A stretch of 64,000 nucleotides of DNA from DASZIT01 sp035948855 (GTDB lineage Bacteria; Actinomycetota; Acidimicrobiia; Acidimicrobiales; RAAP-2), in contig DASZIT010000014.1 of assembly GCA_035948855.1 (NCBI GenBank), forward strand, positions 1-64,000, in the 5' to 3' direction. Below, in pieces: positions 13,813 to 22,014 of the stretch. The stretch's first letter is position 1, and each line of letters starts with the position of its first letter. Position numbers and translations under genes: made by a program. The notes under the pieces are model-generated. The model searched no databases, was not told the DNA's origin, and was given only the letters and a program-made list of their open reading frames with translations.

Positions 13813-14661
13813 CTACAGCTTGGCGACCTGGCTGAATTCGAGTTCGACCGGGGTCTCCCGGCCAAAGATGTTGACCAGGACCTTGAGCTTCAGCTGGTCC
13901 TCGTTGATCTCAGCGATCTGGCCGGAGAAGTCCGCGAACGGACCTTCCTTGACCCGCACGGTCTCTCCCACCTCGTGCTCGAGACGTGGGCGGCTGCGCT
14001 TGGATGGCGCCTCGCCGCCTTCCACCTTCACCTGCAGGATACCTTCCACCTCCCGGCGGGAAAGCGGGGTCGGCTTGGTGCCGGGGCCTACGAACCCGGT
14101 GACCCCCGGGGTATTCCGGATGACCGACCAGCTGTCATCGTCGAGCTCGCAGCGGCATAGCAGGTAACCCGGGAACACCTTCTTCTGAACGACGACCTTC
14201 TTGCCGTTCTTGAACTCCACGACGTCTTCCATCGGGATGACGACCTCGTAGATGCGATCTTCCATATTCATCGAGACGGTGCGGCTGTGGAGGTTCGACT
14301 TCACCTTGTTCTCGTAGCCGGCGTAGGTGTGGACCACGAACCAGCGTCCGGGCTGGTCATAGGGGCTGACGGTGACCGGCTCGTCGTCATCGGCCCATTC
14401 GTCCTCCTCGGAGGGGGCGTCGTCGACGGTCAGGACGGTTTCGGTCTCCACCTTCTCGGTGGCCTCGCCCAGACCTACCTCGGCCTCCTCGGCCGCCAAC
14501 TCCAGCGCTTCCGCCTGGTCGGTGGGTTGCCCGGCGCCCGCGTCGGAGCCGGCCGCCGGGTCGGCGGCCTCAGTGGGCTCGGCCCCTTCCTCGTCGTCAC
14601 CGAGAGGTGCGGTTGTCTCATCTTGGGTCACAGTCACACCGATCACGTATTGAACAGCCAA
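13813..14661 (-). CDS. nusG: Transcription termination/antitermination factor NusG
   Basis: NusG links RNA polymerase to Rho or to the ribosome. The conserved NGN domain begins near residue 105 (RWFVVHTYAGYENKVKSNL) and the KOW domain is at the C-terminus (VRVKEGPFADFSGQIAEI). Before it lies an acidic, probably disordered extension of about 100 residues, a feature also of other actinobacterial NusG proteins. The start is uncertain. The TTG at 14661 has an AAGG about 7 nt upstream and overlaps secE by 19 bp; a GTG at 14646 would give a GTGA overlap with the secE stop. Only the disordered tail is affected. Confidence 0.95.
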   Translation of the reverse strand: MAVQYVIGVTVTQDETTAPLGDDEEGAEPTEAADPAAGSDAGAGQPTDQAEALELAAEEAEVGLGEATEKVETETVLTVDDAPSEEDEWADDDEPVTVSPYDQPGRWFVVHTYAGYENKVKSNLHSRTVSMNMEDRIYEVVIPMEDVVEFKNGKKVVVQKKVFPGYLLCRCELDDDSWSVIRNTPGVTGFVGPGTKPTPLSRREVEGILQVKVEGGEAPSKRSRPRLEHEVGETVRVKEGPFADFSGQIAEINEDQLKLKVLVNIFGRETPVELEFSQVAKL

Positions 14662-14936
14662 AAGACGCCCTTGGAGAAGGCGTAGTTGAGTAAGAAGATC
14701 AGGACGATCAACGCCACCAGGGTCGCAGCCGTCACTGTCGTGTAGTTGATGACCTCAGAACGGTTGGGCCACGCCACTTGGTGAAGCTCAGAGCGTACCT
14801 CGCGGAGGAACTGTCCCGGACGGAAGGGGTCGCGCTTGGGCGGGCGGCGGGCCGGGGTTGCCTTTCGCGGGGGCGCGGACTCACCATCGGGGTCCTGCCC
14901 CTGGCGCTGCATCAGGCGTTTCTGTTCTCGGTTCAC
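14643..14936 (-). CDS. secE: Preprotein translocase subunit SecE
   Basis: SecE is the small clamp subunit of the SecYEG channel in the cytoplasmic membrane. The 97-aa product has a basic, Pro-rich N-terminus, the conserved amphipathic stretch REVRSELHQVAWPNRSEVIN, and a single C-terminal membrane helix. I chose the GTG at 14936 because a GAAGGAAG ribosome binding site lies about 10 nt upstream; longer readings run into tRNA-Trp. Its end overlaps nusG. Confidence 0.95.
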   Translation of the reverse strand: MNREQKRLMQRQGQDPDGESAPPRKATPARRPPKRDPFRPGQFLREVRSELHQVAWPNRSEVINYTTVTAATLVALIVLIFLLNYAFSKGVFWLFNT

Positions 14937-14975
14937 GTGTTGTTTCTTCCTTCGACCTGTGGAACGGGGATAGAG

Positions 14976-15048
14976 CAGGGCAGGAGGGACTCGAACCCCC
15001 AACCGCCGGTTTTGGAGACCGGTGCTCTACCAGTTGAGCTACTGCCCT
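14976..15048 (-). tRNA. tRNA-Trp (CCA anticodon)
   Basis: The cloverleaf is complete: acceptor AGGGCAG with CTGCCCT, anticodon loop CTCCAAA (anticodon CCA), T-loop TTCGAGT and discriminator G73, as expected for tRNA-Trp. It lies about 40 bp upstream of secE in its conserved bacterial place and is probably cotranscribed. No CCA tail is encoded. Confidence 0.97.
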
Positions 15049-15118
15049 CTGTCGATCGCCATGCCGCGAACGGCCAATCGATCGCAGGGGCGGTGCGAAA
15101 GATTACCACTGGGAAGGG

Positions 15119-15481
15119 TCAAATTCCCAAGCGACCGGTTCGGCCGCTCCGGCCGATGGCCACGGCCACGGTGACCCCGATGGCCAGTGCCCCGAGGGCC
15201 GCCCCGCCGCCGTAGGCCCAGCGCCGGCCGGCCAACGCCGACCGCACCGTCCGGCGGGCCACCGAGGCATCCAGCGCATCGAGCACATCGGCGATGAGCC
15301 CGGCGGGCAGGTCGGGGCGGTGGGAGCGGAGCTCGTGCAGCCGCCGGAGCAGGCCGTGGTACCGGGCCAGCTCGGCCTGGCACCGGAGGCACGAGGCCAC
15401 ATGGTGGACGGTCCGCCGGTCGACGGTGCGGGAGCCGTCCACCGCTCCCGGCAGCAGTTCGGCGACGTCCTCACACCGCAC
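15119..15481 (-). CDS. Putative zinc-finger anti-sigma factor
   Basis: The product is 120 aa. The N-terminal half holds an HxxxCxxC motif (HHVASCLRC, about residues 26-34) typical of zinc-binding anti-sigma domains, and one hydrophobic segment (about 90-108) is followed by a short basic tail, so it is probably membrane-anchored. The GTG start overlaps the end of the upstream ECF sigma gene by 11 bp, the usual layout for a sigma/anti-sigma pair. The inferred role is to hold that sigma factor inactive until a signal arrives; the signal is unknown. Confidence 0.8.
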   Translation of the reverse strand: MRCEDVAELLPGAVDGSRTVDRRTVHHVASCLRCQAELARYHGLLRRLHELRSHRPDLPAGLIADVLDALDASVARRTVRSALAGRRWAYGGGAALGALAIGVTVAVAIGRSGRTGRLGI

Positions 15482-16202
15482 GGGCGTCGTCTCCCATCGG
15501 TTCGATCCTCCGCACCGCGATCACTTCGGCATCGCCGCGGTCATCTTCGGGGCCCGGGGGGCCGGCGACGACTGGCTCGGGAGCCACTGCGGCCCGGAGT
15601 TGCCGGCGGGCCCGGTGCAGCCTGACCCGGGTGGCGGCACCGGAGATTCCCAGTTCGGTGGCGATCTCGTCGTGGCTTAGGCCGTAGATGTCCCGCAGCA
15701 CGATCACCGTCCGCTGGGTCAGCGGAAGGGTGCGCAACGCCCTGACCAGCCGGTCTCGTTCGACGGTGGCCGACGCCATGGCATCGGGATCGGGATCGGC
15801 GGGCAATTCCGCGCACCGGGGGTCGGTATCGATCGACACTTGCCGCATCCGCTTCCGACGGGTGTGGCTGGTCGCGGCGCAATTGGCGGCGATGCGGTAG
15901 AGCCAGGTGGAGAAAGACGCCTCGGCCCGGAACTTGCGGATGGAGCGGAACGCCCGAAGGTAGGTCTCCTGGACGATGTCCCGGGCATCCTGCTCGTTTC
16001 CGGTGAGCCGGAAGGCCAAGGCGTAGACATCGCCCGAGGTGACCCTGACCAGCGCTTCGAAGGCGTCCCGGTCCCCGCGCCGGGCGAGCTCGACCAGGTC
16101 GAGATGGGCGAACCCGGTCGAGGACCCGACCCCGGGAGGATCCGGGCTCTCGGACCCGACCCTCAGCGGGTCTCCTTGTGCAACGTGTGTTGGCGGTCCC
16201 AC
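15471..16202 (-). CDS. ECF-family RNA polymerase sigma factor
   Basis: The 243-aa product has region 2 (RLTGNEQDARDIVQETYL, with the core-binding DIVQETYL) and region 4 (LPLTQRTVIVLRDIYGLS plus the helix-turn-helix EIATELGISGAATRVRLHRA), with no region 1 or 3, as in ECF sigma factors. About 40 extra Pro/Asp-rich residues follow region 4. The GTG at 16202 overlaps rpmG by 40 bp. A CTG at 16166, overlapping the rpmG stop and preceded by AAGGAG, is an alternative that fits the ribosome binding site better. It forms an operon with the anti-sigma gene, wedged between rpmG and tRNA-Trp-secE. Confidence 0.9.
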   Translation of the reverse strand: MGPPTHVAQGDPLRVGSESPDPPGVGSSTGFAHLDLVELARRGDRDAFEALVRVTSGDVYALAFRLTGNEQDARDIVQETYLRAFRSIRKFRAEASFSTWLYRIAANCAATSHTRRKRMRQVSIDTDPRCAELPADPDPDAMASATVERDRLVRALRTLPLTQRTVIVLRDIYGLSHDEIATELGISGAATRVRLHRARRQLRAAVAPEPVVAGPPGPEDDRGDAEVIAVRRIEPMGDDARAV

Positions 16203-16327
16203 CGGCAGAATTTCTTCATCTCGATCCGCTCACGGTCGTTGATCTTGTTCTTGGTGGTGATGTAGTTACGCCGCTTGCAGACCTCACAGGCCAAGGTGAC
16301 CTGGATCCGCTTCTCGTTCTTTGCCAC
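16163..16327 (-). CDS. rpmG: 50S ribosomal protein L33
   Basis: The 54-aa product MAKNEKRIQVTLACEVCKRR... keeps both zinc-binding cysteine pairs in part: CEVCKRR near residues 14-17, with only one later cysteine in KKFCRWDRQHTLHKETR. It is the form common in Actinobacteria beside tRNA-Met and tRNA-Thr. The GTG start at 16327 follows GAGGAG at 5-6 nt; longer readings run through the promoter region and lack a site. Confidence 0.96.
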   Translation of the reverse strand: MAKNEKRIQVTLACEVCKRRNYITTKNKINDRERIEMKKFCRWDRQHTLHKETR

Positions 16328-16398
16328 AGTGGCTCCTCTATCGTTCTGCCCTGGATCCGGCCGGCAGACCCGGTCCATTCCCTGTCCAACACCCAAAA

Positions 16399-16475
16399 TG
16401 GTAGCGGCGGCCGGACTCGAACCGGCGACCTCACGATTATGAGCCGTGCGCTCTAACCAGCTGAGCTACGCCGCC
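16399..16475 (-). tRNA. tRNA-Met (CAT anticodon), elongator
   Basis: Acceptor GGCGGCG pairs with CGCCGCT (G1-U72 wobble), the anticodon loop is CTCATAA, and the terminal CCA is encoded. The acceptor does not look like an initiator tRNA. Position beside tRNA-Thr and rpmG favours elongator Met over lysidine-modified Ile-CAU, which cannot be fully excluded by eye. Confidence 0.93.
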
Positions 16476-16482
16476 CTGGGCG

Positions 16483-16555
16483 AGCCTCCTGTCAGAATCG
16501 AACTGACGACAACCGCCTTACCATGGCGGTGCTCTACCGACTGAGCTAAGGAGGC
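16483..16555 (-). tRNA. tRNA-Thr (GGT anticodon)
   Basis: Acceptor GCCTCCT pairs with AGGAGGC, the anticodon stem CCGCC/GGCGG encloses ATGGTAA (anticodon GGT), and the T-loop is TTCGATT. It is the first element of the minus-strand tRNA-Thr, tRNA-Met, rpmG group and is 7 bp from tRNA-Met. Confidence 0.97.
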
Positions 16556-16644
16556 AGCGCGGCCGGTGGAGCCGCAGCGGGCCATCATAGTCAACAACCG
16601 TGCCGCACCCGCACTGGGAGTTGGCGACTCGCTACCATCACCGG

Positions 16645-17133
16645 ATGCAGCTTCGCCTGGCGACCCTCTCCGACGCCGAAGCCATCCGGACCATCTACAA
16701 CGCGGAGGTAACCGGGTCGACGGCGACCTTCGACCTCGTCCCCCGAAACCCGGAAGAGCAACTGGTGTGGCTGACCGAACACGGCGGGGCGTATCCCGCC
16801 ATCGTGGCCGAGGACGATGCCGGGGTCATCACCGGATTCGGATCCATCTCGATCTACCGTGACCGCCCCGCCTATGCCACCAGCGTCGAGAATTCCGTCT
16901 ACGTGGGGTCGGACCAACGCGGATCCGGGGTGGGGCGGGCACTGCTGGACGAGCTGATCCGGCTGGCCACCCGGCACGGTTTCCACACCATGGTCGCCCG
17001 CATCGGCGACGACAACGCCGCGTCGATCGCCCTCCATCAGGCCTGCGGGTTCGAGCTGGTCGGCGTCGAACGCGAGATCGGCCGGAAGTTCGGCCGCTGG
17101 CTCGACGTCTCGGTGCTCCAGCGGATGCTCTGA
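16645..17133 (+). CDS. GNAT N-acetyltransferase, phosphinothricin/methionine-sulfoximine type
   Basis: A cytoplasmic acetyl-CoA-dependent N-acetyltransferase of 162 aa. It shows the pattern of the phosphinothricin acetyltransferase (Pat/MddA) subfamily: IYNAEVTGSTATFD near the N-terminus, SVENSVYV, the acetyl-CoA loop DQRGSGVGRALLDELI, and the C-terminal IALHQACGFELVGVEREIG. Chromosomal members usually acetylate glutamate analogues such as methionine sulfoximine; the true substrate is unproven. Start ATG at 16645, because upstream codons overlap the 5' flank of tRNA-Thr. It stands alone on the plus strand. Confidence 0.88.
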   Translation: MQLRLATLSDAEAIRTIYNAEVTGSTATFDLVPRNPEEQLVWLTEHGGAYPAIVAEDDAGVITGFGSISIYRDRPAYATSVENSVYVGSDQRGSGVGRALLDELIRLATRHGFHTMVARIGDDNAASIALHQACGFELVGVEREIGRKFGRWLDVSVLQRML

Positions 17134-17182
17134 TCGGGTCCGCCGGGAGCCACCACCGTCGCGGTGGAAGCCGAGGGAGCGG

Positions 17183-18877
17183 CTAGGTGGCGTTGGCCAG
17201 GACCGGCACCGAGGGTGGGGTGGGGACCGGGTCCCGTCGCTCCCAGGTGGCCAGCGGAACGGTCAGCACGAACAGCACCCACAACAGGGTGAGGACGATC
17301 GACAGCGGATCGCCGTGGATCAGGCTGTTCAACAGCTGGGTGGCGCCGGGCAACTCGATGAAGGCGGTGACCATGGAGATCCCGATGATCAGGGACCGCA
17401 GCCGTCCGAGGGCCACCGGGGCCAGCAGGATGAGACCCCACGACAGGTACCAGGGCTGATCGACCGGCCCGAGGATCACGAACAACAGCATGGTGAGTCC
17501 GACCGCCTTGAGGGTGCCGATCCGGTCGCTGTTGAACAGCAGCCAAACGCCGACGATCAGGGCGGCCAGCAGCCCGAGGAATCGGGTGACCGACAGCACA
17601 CCACCCAGGTGCAATCCGAGGCCGAGGAAGTGGCCGATCCAGTTGACCACCAGGGCCAGCGAGGTGGTCGGGGCCATCCACGATCGCACCACTCCCGGGG
17701 TTCCGAGGTTGCCGATCCACCCCCAGCCGAGCCCGCTGAGATACGAGAAGAACCCGAGCACGCCGACGCCGATCAGGCCGGCCGTGACCACCGGTCGGAT
17801 CCGGTCGCGCACCGGTACCCCGGTGCCCAGCCACGTCCAGCCGACGTAGAAGAGCCCCAAGGCGGCCGGGGCCTTGATGGCGGCAGCCAGGGAGCAGAAC
17901 AGGATGCCGACAATCGGGCGCTTCTCCTTGGCCGCGGTGATCCCGGCCAGCAGCAGGCCCAACATCAACGCGTCGTTGTGGGCGCCACCGACCAAGTGGA
18001 GGATGGTCACCGGGTTCAGGACCGCCAGCGTGAAGATCTCGGCCTTGTCGCGGTGATAGAGGCCGGCCAACCGGGGCACGCAGAAGGCGATCAGCAAGAC
18101 GCCGGCGAAGGCCAGCAACCGCAGCAGGACGATGGTGGCCAGCTCGTTGTGGAAGGTGACCTTGGCGAAGAACCCGTCGATCTGCAGGAACAGGGGCCCA
18201 TAGGGTGCCGGGGCGTTCCCCCACAACGGGTCGACCGGGGCGGTGAACGAGTTGTTGCCCATCTCGAACGGTCCGTACAGGTACGGGTTCATGTGGTGGC
18301 TGACCATCTCGCCCTGGGCCGCATAGGAGTAGACATCGCGGCTGAAGATCGGGGCGATGATCAGCATCGGCGCCGACCAGAGGGCGAACACCCATTTCAG
18401 GCGGCGCATCTCCACCCCCGGGCACCGGGCGTAGAGGCGGGTCATCCCCCACCAGACCCGGAGCAGCAGGATGAGTCCGCCGTAGACGGCCGCGAGTACG
18501 AAGTAGACGCCCCAGTGACTGGCGCCGGTCGTCTTCGGAACCCCGAAGAACCAGGCCCCCGGCATTTCGAGCTTGAACGGCGAGCTCGGCAGCGATGCGC
18601 CGATGCTGATGGCGAGGATGGCCACGAAGCCCAACAGGGCGGGCCGGAGGACCAGGCCTCTCGGATTTCCGGCGTCGCCGCTCTCGGTCGGTTGGTCGAA
18701 GCGGATGCCGGCGGTGTTGGCCAACCGGTTCCGGATCATGCCGGCGAAGGCCGCCGCCGCCCGGGCGCCGCTCATCAGGGTCGAGGACGCCACCGACCAG
18801 CGGTCGGACCGGGACGCGCCCGCATCGACCGTGCCCTCATCCTGGTGCGCCACCGCAACCCGAGGCTCTGGGGACAT
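17183..18877 (-). CDS. MptB-like polyprenol-phosphate-mannose alpha-1,6-mannosyltransferase
   Basis: A 564-aa GT-C type integral membrane glycosyltransferase with about 12 hydrophobic helices after a cytoplasmic N-terminus of about 85 residues. Motifs seen in the mycobacterial/corynebacterial MptB family are present: SRDVYSYAAQGEMVSHHMNP with the likely catalytic Asp in a periplasmic loop, NPVTILHLVGGAHNDALM, and PVDQPWYLSWGLILLAP. Known members extend the alpha-1,6-mannan core of lipomannan. I prefer the ATG at 18877; the TTG at 18898 lacks a ribosome binding site. It pairs with the next gene as a likely cell-envelope glycan module. Confidence 0.8.
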   Translation of the reverse strand: MSPEPRVAVAHQDEGTVDAGASRSDRWSVASSTLMSGARAAAAFAGMIRNRLANTAGIRFDQPTESGDAGNPRGLVLRPALLGFVAILAISIGASLPSSPFKLEMPGAWFFGVPKTTGASHWGVYFVLAAVYGGLILLLRVWWGMTRLYARCPGVEMRRLKWVFALWSAPMLIIAPIFSRDVYSYAAQGEMVSHHMNPYLYGPFEMGNNSFTAPVDPLWGNAPAPYGPLFLQIDGFFAKVTFHNELATIVLLRLLAFAGVLLIAFCVPRLAGLYHRDKAEIFTLAVLNPVTILHLVGGAHNDALMLGLLLAGITAAKEKRPIVGILFCSLAAAIKAPAALGLFYVGWTWLGTGVPVRDRIRPVVTAGLIGVGVLGFFSYLSGLGWGWIGNLGTPGVVRSWMAPTTSLALVVNWIGHFLGLGLHLGGVLSVTRFLGLLAALIVGVWLLFNSDRIGTLKAVGLTMLLFVILGPVDQPWYLSWGLILLAPVALGRLRSLIIGISMVTAFIELPGATQLLNSLIHGDPLSIVLTLLWVLFVLTVPLATWERRDPVPTPPSVPVLANAT

Positions 18878-19027
18878 GGTGTGGGGAATGCTCCTCAATG
18901 AACGTGTCTCGAATGGGGTGGATCATCGAATGCGTCTCGCCGTGGAGGACACCCAGGATCCCTGGACCGCCCTGCCCGCAATCAATCCGTAACGTCATTG
19001 TAACGAAATTCGGGGTCCCGGCAAGTG

Positions 19028-20239
19028 TCATGGCGCCACGGACTCCGAAGCCGATAGCGTACCCCGTCCCCTCAGCCGGGGGGCGTCGGAGCCGCGTCGG
19101 CGCCGGGCCTCGGCTCCCAGCCACACCACCAACACCGCGCCGCCGCCGAGCACCAGTGCATTTCCGGCGAGGTAGGAGAGCGGCCCGTGTTGGAGCCACC
19201 AGTACGGGGCGACCACCGCCAAACCCACCAACACCAACACCATGATCGCCACCACCCGGTGCACCGCCCACAAGGTCACGGCGGCGATCGGGGCCACCGC
19301 CAGCCACGACCAATGGTGGGTCCATGACACCGGGCTGACCAGCAACTCGGTGAGGGCGAGCACCAGCACCGCTTCCCCGGTACGGGCCGCCTCCAGCAAC
19401 CAACGGGTGAGGAGGACCCCGCCGGCCAGGGTGGCCAGTGCCAACGCCAACCACACCGCGGTGCCCAGGTGGCCCCCGTTGAACGGCGGCCGGTGGACGA
19501 GGCCGTTCCACGACTGGTTGCTGACGTTGCCCAGCTGACCGGTGCGGCCGGCATCGGTCACCTGGTGAAACCAGTAGCGGGCGGACTCGTGCGGCAACAC
19601 CGCCCAGCTGATGGCGGTCACCCCGACGAAGATCCCGGCCCCGCGGGCGACCGACCGCCAGTCCTTGGCCACCACGAAGGAGAAGAAGAACACCAACGGG
19701 GTCAACTTGATGGCCGACGCCAACCCGATCAGCACGCCGCGCCAAGGGGCCCGGACCCGGGTCATGTCCGCCACGATCATCACCATCAGGATGAGATTGA
19801 TCTGGGCATAGTCCATGTTCGAGCGGACCGGCTCGAGGGCGAGGGTGGCAACCCCGCCGAGCAGGCCGGCCACCGCCAGGGCCCGGCGGGCGGGCAGGGC
19901 GAGGGAGGCTTGGATGACCAGGTACATCGCGCCGACGAAGCACACCGCGGAGAGCAGCCACCACACGGTTTCGACGAGGCCCAGGGAGCCGAGGGTCAGT
20001 GGGGTGAGGACCAACAGGGCGAAGGGCGTGTAGGTGAATGGCAGCTGATGGACGGTGAAGTTGGCGGTGAACGGCGACCCCCCATGGAGCAGGGCGTTCC
20101 CGGCGTCCCGGTACACCCGGAGGTCGAGATGCCAGGAGGGGCCGTAGTGCAGCATGTAGGCGCCCGACACCACCCAGGCAACCACGGCTGCCAAGGCGAT
20201 CACCTTGGTCGGCATGTGTCGGATGCGATCGACCAACAT
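19028..20239 (-). CDS. GT87-family mannosyltransferase (DUF2029-like)
   Basis: A 403-aa multi-spanning membrane protein with GT87 hallmarks: HLDLRVYRDAGNALLHGGSP with the catalytic Asp in the first outer loop, NMDYAQINLIL, GNVSNQSWNG and SPVSWTHHWSW. Mycobacterial relatives are polyprenol-phosphate-mannose-dependent alpha-1,2-mannosyltransferases. The ATG at 20239 has AGGAG 7 nt upstream; longer readings lack one. Same strand as the MptB-like gene, 150 bp upstream of it, suggesting joint work on a mannan or glycolipid. The donor is inferred. Confidence 0.82.
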   Translation of the reverse strand: MLVDRIRHMPTKVIALAAVVAWVVSGAYMLHYGPSWHLDLRVYRDAGNALLHGGSPFTANFTVHQLPFTYTPFALLVLTPLTLGSLGLVETVWWLLSAVCFVGAMYLVIQASLALPARRALAVAGLLGGVATLALEPVRSNMDYAQINLILMVMIVADMTRVRAPWRGVLIGLASAIKLTPLVFFFSFVVAKDWRSVARGAGIFVGVTAISWAVLPHESARYWFHQVTDAGRTGQLGNVSNQSWNGLVHRPPFNGGHLGTAVWLALALATLAGGVLLTRWLLEAARTGEAVLVLALTELLVSPVSWTHHWSWLAVAPIAAVTLWAVHRVVAIMVLVLVGLAVVAPYWWLQHGPLSYLAGNALVLGGGAVLVVWLGAEARRRRGSDAPRLRGRGTLSASESVAP

Positions 20240-20349
20240 CGGACGACATCTCCTGAGCTCGTGGAACCGGTTCACTGTTCGGCTTCGTCGGGGTTCTACC
20301 CCGGAGGCGGGAGCGGACTCGTCGTCCGCCACCGCCTCCGGTCACATGG

Positions 20350-20431
<82 letters not shown>

Positions 20432-20475
20432 GCAGACCGGGAAGGATACGCCAAGCTCGGCGCTACTGTTTCTGC

Positions 20476-20964
20476 ATGCCAACCTTCGACATTGTCTCCG
20501 AAGTCGACATGCAGGAAGTCCGCAACGCGGTCGACCAAGCCAACCGCGAGGCCGCCACCCGGTTCGACTTCAAGGGCACCGACTCCTCCATCGAGTTGAC
20601 CGACAAGGAACTGTTGCTGGCCTCGTCCACCGAGGATCGCCTGCGCGCCCTCTACCAGGTTCTTCAGGAGAAAATGGTCAAGCGGGAGGTGTCACTCAAG
20701 TCCTTCGAGGTCGGGAAGATCGAAGAAGCCACCCGGGGATCGGCCCGCCAGAAATTGACGATCCAGGCCGGGATCTCCTCCGAACACGCCAAGAAGTTGA
20801 ACAAGTTCATCAAGGAACTCGGGCTCAAAGGGGTGAGTTCCCAGACCCAGGGCGACCAACTGCGGGTGTCGGGGAAAAAGCGGGACGACCTTCAGGCAGT
20901 GATCGCCGCGGCCAAGGCGGAGGATTTCGGCATCCCCCTCCAGTTCATCAACTTCCGCGACTAA
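20476..20964 (+). CDS. YajQ-family nucleotide-binding protein
   Basis: The 162-aa product is a full-length member of the YajQ/UPF0234 family: MPTFDIVSEVDMQEVRNAVDQ, ATRFDFKGT, the central KREVSLKSFEVGKIEEA and the C-terminal LQFINFRD. In a few bacteria relatives bind cyclic di-GMP; in most the role is not established. ATG at 20476. Its stop overlaps the stop of the convergent gene. Confidence 0.95.
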   Translation: MPTFDIVSEVDMQEVRNAVDQANREAATRFDFKGTDSSIELTDKELLLASSTEDRLRALYQVLQEKMVKREVSLKSFEVGKIEEATRGSARQKLTIQAGISSEHAKKLNKFIKELGLKGVSSQTQGDQLRVSGKKRDDLQAVIAAAKAEDFGIPLQFINFRD

Positions 20965-21218
20965 CTCGCCCCCCGCCGCTTCGCCCTCCACACCGAGCTG
21001 CCGAGCAGCCCGGCCACCAGCACCGGCAGCAGAACGGCCGCCCAGGCCCGGGCCCCGTGGTCGACGCAGACCAGGGCCACCAACCCGACCACCAGCACCG
21101 CACCCACGAACAATTCGGGGGTGTCACCGATCAGGAACTCCCACCAGAACCGTCCGAACGCCGCCACCATCCGGGACACCGGGTTCCGGGGCGCCACCGC
21201 GGGCGTCGGATCAGTCAT
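20961..21218 (-). CDS. Small membrane protein of unknown function
   Basis: An 85-aa protein, MTDPTPAVAPRNPVSRMVA..., with a cytoplasmic start, two hydrophobic segments (about residues 32-52 and 55-75) and a basic end (WRAKRRGAS). I do not recognise the family. The ATG overlaps the upstream membrane-protein gene by 8 bp, so the two are translationally coupled and probably work together. Confidence 0.65.
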   Translation of the reverse strand: MTDPTPAVAPRNPVSRMVAAFGRFWWEFLIGDTPELFVGAVLVVGLVALVCVDHGARAWAAVLLPVLVAGLLGSSVWRAKRRGAS

Positions 21219-22008
21219 GGTTGGCGCTCCCCCCGGCACCGGGTAGGAGAGCGCTGATCTTGGCCGCGGAGCCGGGGCGGAGGGAGACCACCAGCGCCCA
21301 CGCCCCCAGCCCGTAGACGCCGACCAGCACGGGGATGGCGAGGTCGGACCCCGGCCAGTGCACCCCCACCCCCTCCCCCGACCAGAAGGTGCCGAAGCTG
21401 ACCAGCATCAGCCCCACCCCCATCTTCATGGCGTTCTCCGGGACCGAGGACAACTGCCGGGCCACCGCCGCGCCGACGGCGCCCACCACCACGATGGCGG
21501 CGGCGGCGGCGAGCGCGGCCAGTCCGAGATCGTGGGAGGTCGTCCCCAGGGTGATCACCACCACCACCACTTCGAGGCCCTCGAGGAACACTCCCTTGAA
21601 CGCCACCACGAACGCGGTGGCGTCACGGCCGCGGCCGGCACCGGTTCCGGACAGCTCCTCGACGTGTCGGGCGAAGATGGCGTCCTCGTCGTGCTTCGCC
21701 TTCAACCCCGACGCCCGCAGCACCGCTTTACGAAGCCACTGCAACCCGAAGACCAGGAGGAGTCCTCCAACCACCAGCCGCAGGGTGCCGAGCGGCACAT
21801 AGCGGACGATGGCCGGGCCGAGCGCCACCACCAGGGCGCCGAGCACCAGCAGGGCCACCGCGGTGCCCTCGAGGGCGGACCTCCATCCCCGGGTGGACCC
21901 GACCGCCACCACGATGGTGAGGGCTTCCACCATCTCCACCGCACAGGCCAAAAAGACGGCCACGGCCAACACAATGCTGCCACTGTGCACAGTGGTGGTG
22001 GCAATCAC
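21211..22008 (-). CDS. COG4280-like integral membrane protein
   Basis: A 265-aa, 7-8 helix membrane protein. Two similar acidic membrane motifs stand out: AVEMVEALTIVVAVG near residue 23 and FLEGLEVVVVVITLG near residue 137. The second resembles the REGxE motif of Ftr1 iron permeases and the ExGD-type repeats of cation exchangers, which suggests internal duplication and perhaps metal ion transport, but that is speculation. I place it loosely with the uncharacterised COG4280 group. GTG start 6 bp after gtrA, and it overlaps the small gene after it. Confidence 0.7.
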   Translation of the reverse strand: MIATTTVHSGSIVLAVAVFLACAVEMVEALTIVVAVGSTRGWRSALEGTAVALLVLGALVVALGPAIVRYVPLGTLRLVVGGLLLVFGLQWLRKAVLRASGLKAKHDEDAIFARHVEELSGTGAGRGRDATAFVVAFKGVFLEGLEVVVVVITLGTTSHDLGLAALAAAAAIVVVGAVGAAVARQLSSVPENAMKMGVGLMLVSFGTFWSGEGVGVHWPGSDLAIPVLVGVYGLGAWALVVSLRPGSAAKISALLPGAGGSANHD

Positions 22009-22014
22009 TGCGAA

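Noticed and set aside
16163..16396. 77-codon version of L33
   Set aside because: The extra N-terminus has no ribosome binding site and is not homologous to L33; the GTG at 16327 has GAGGAG.
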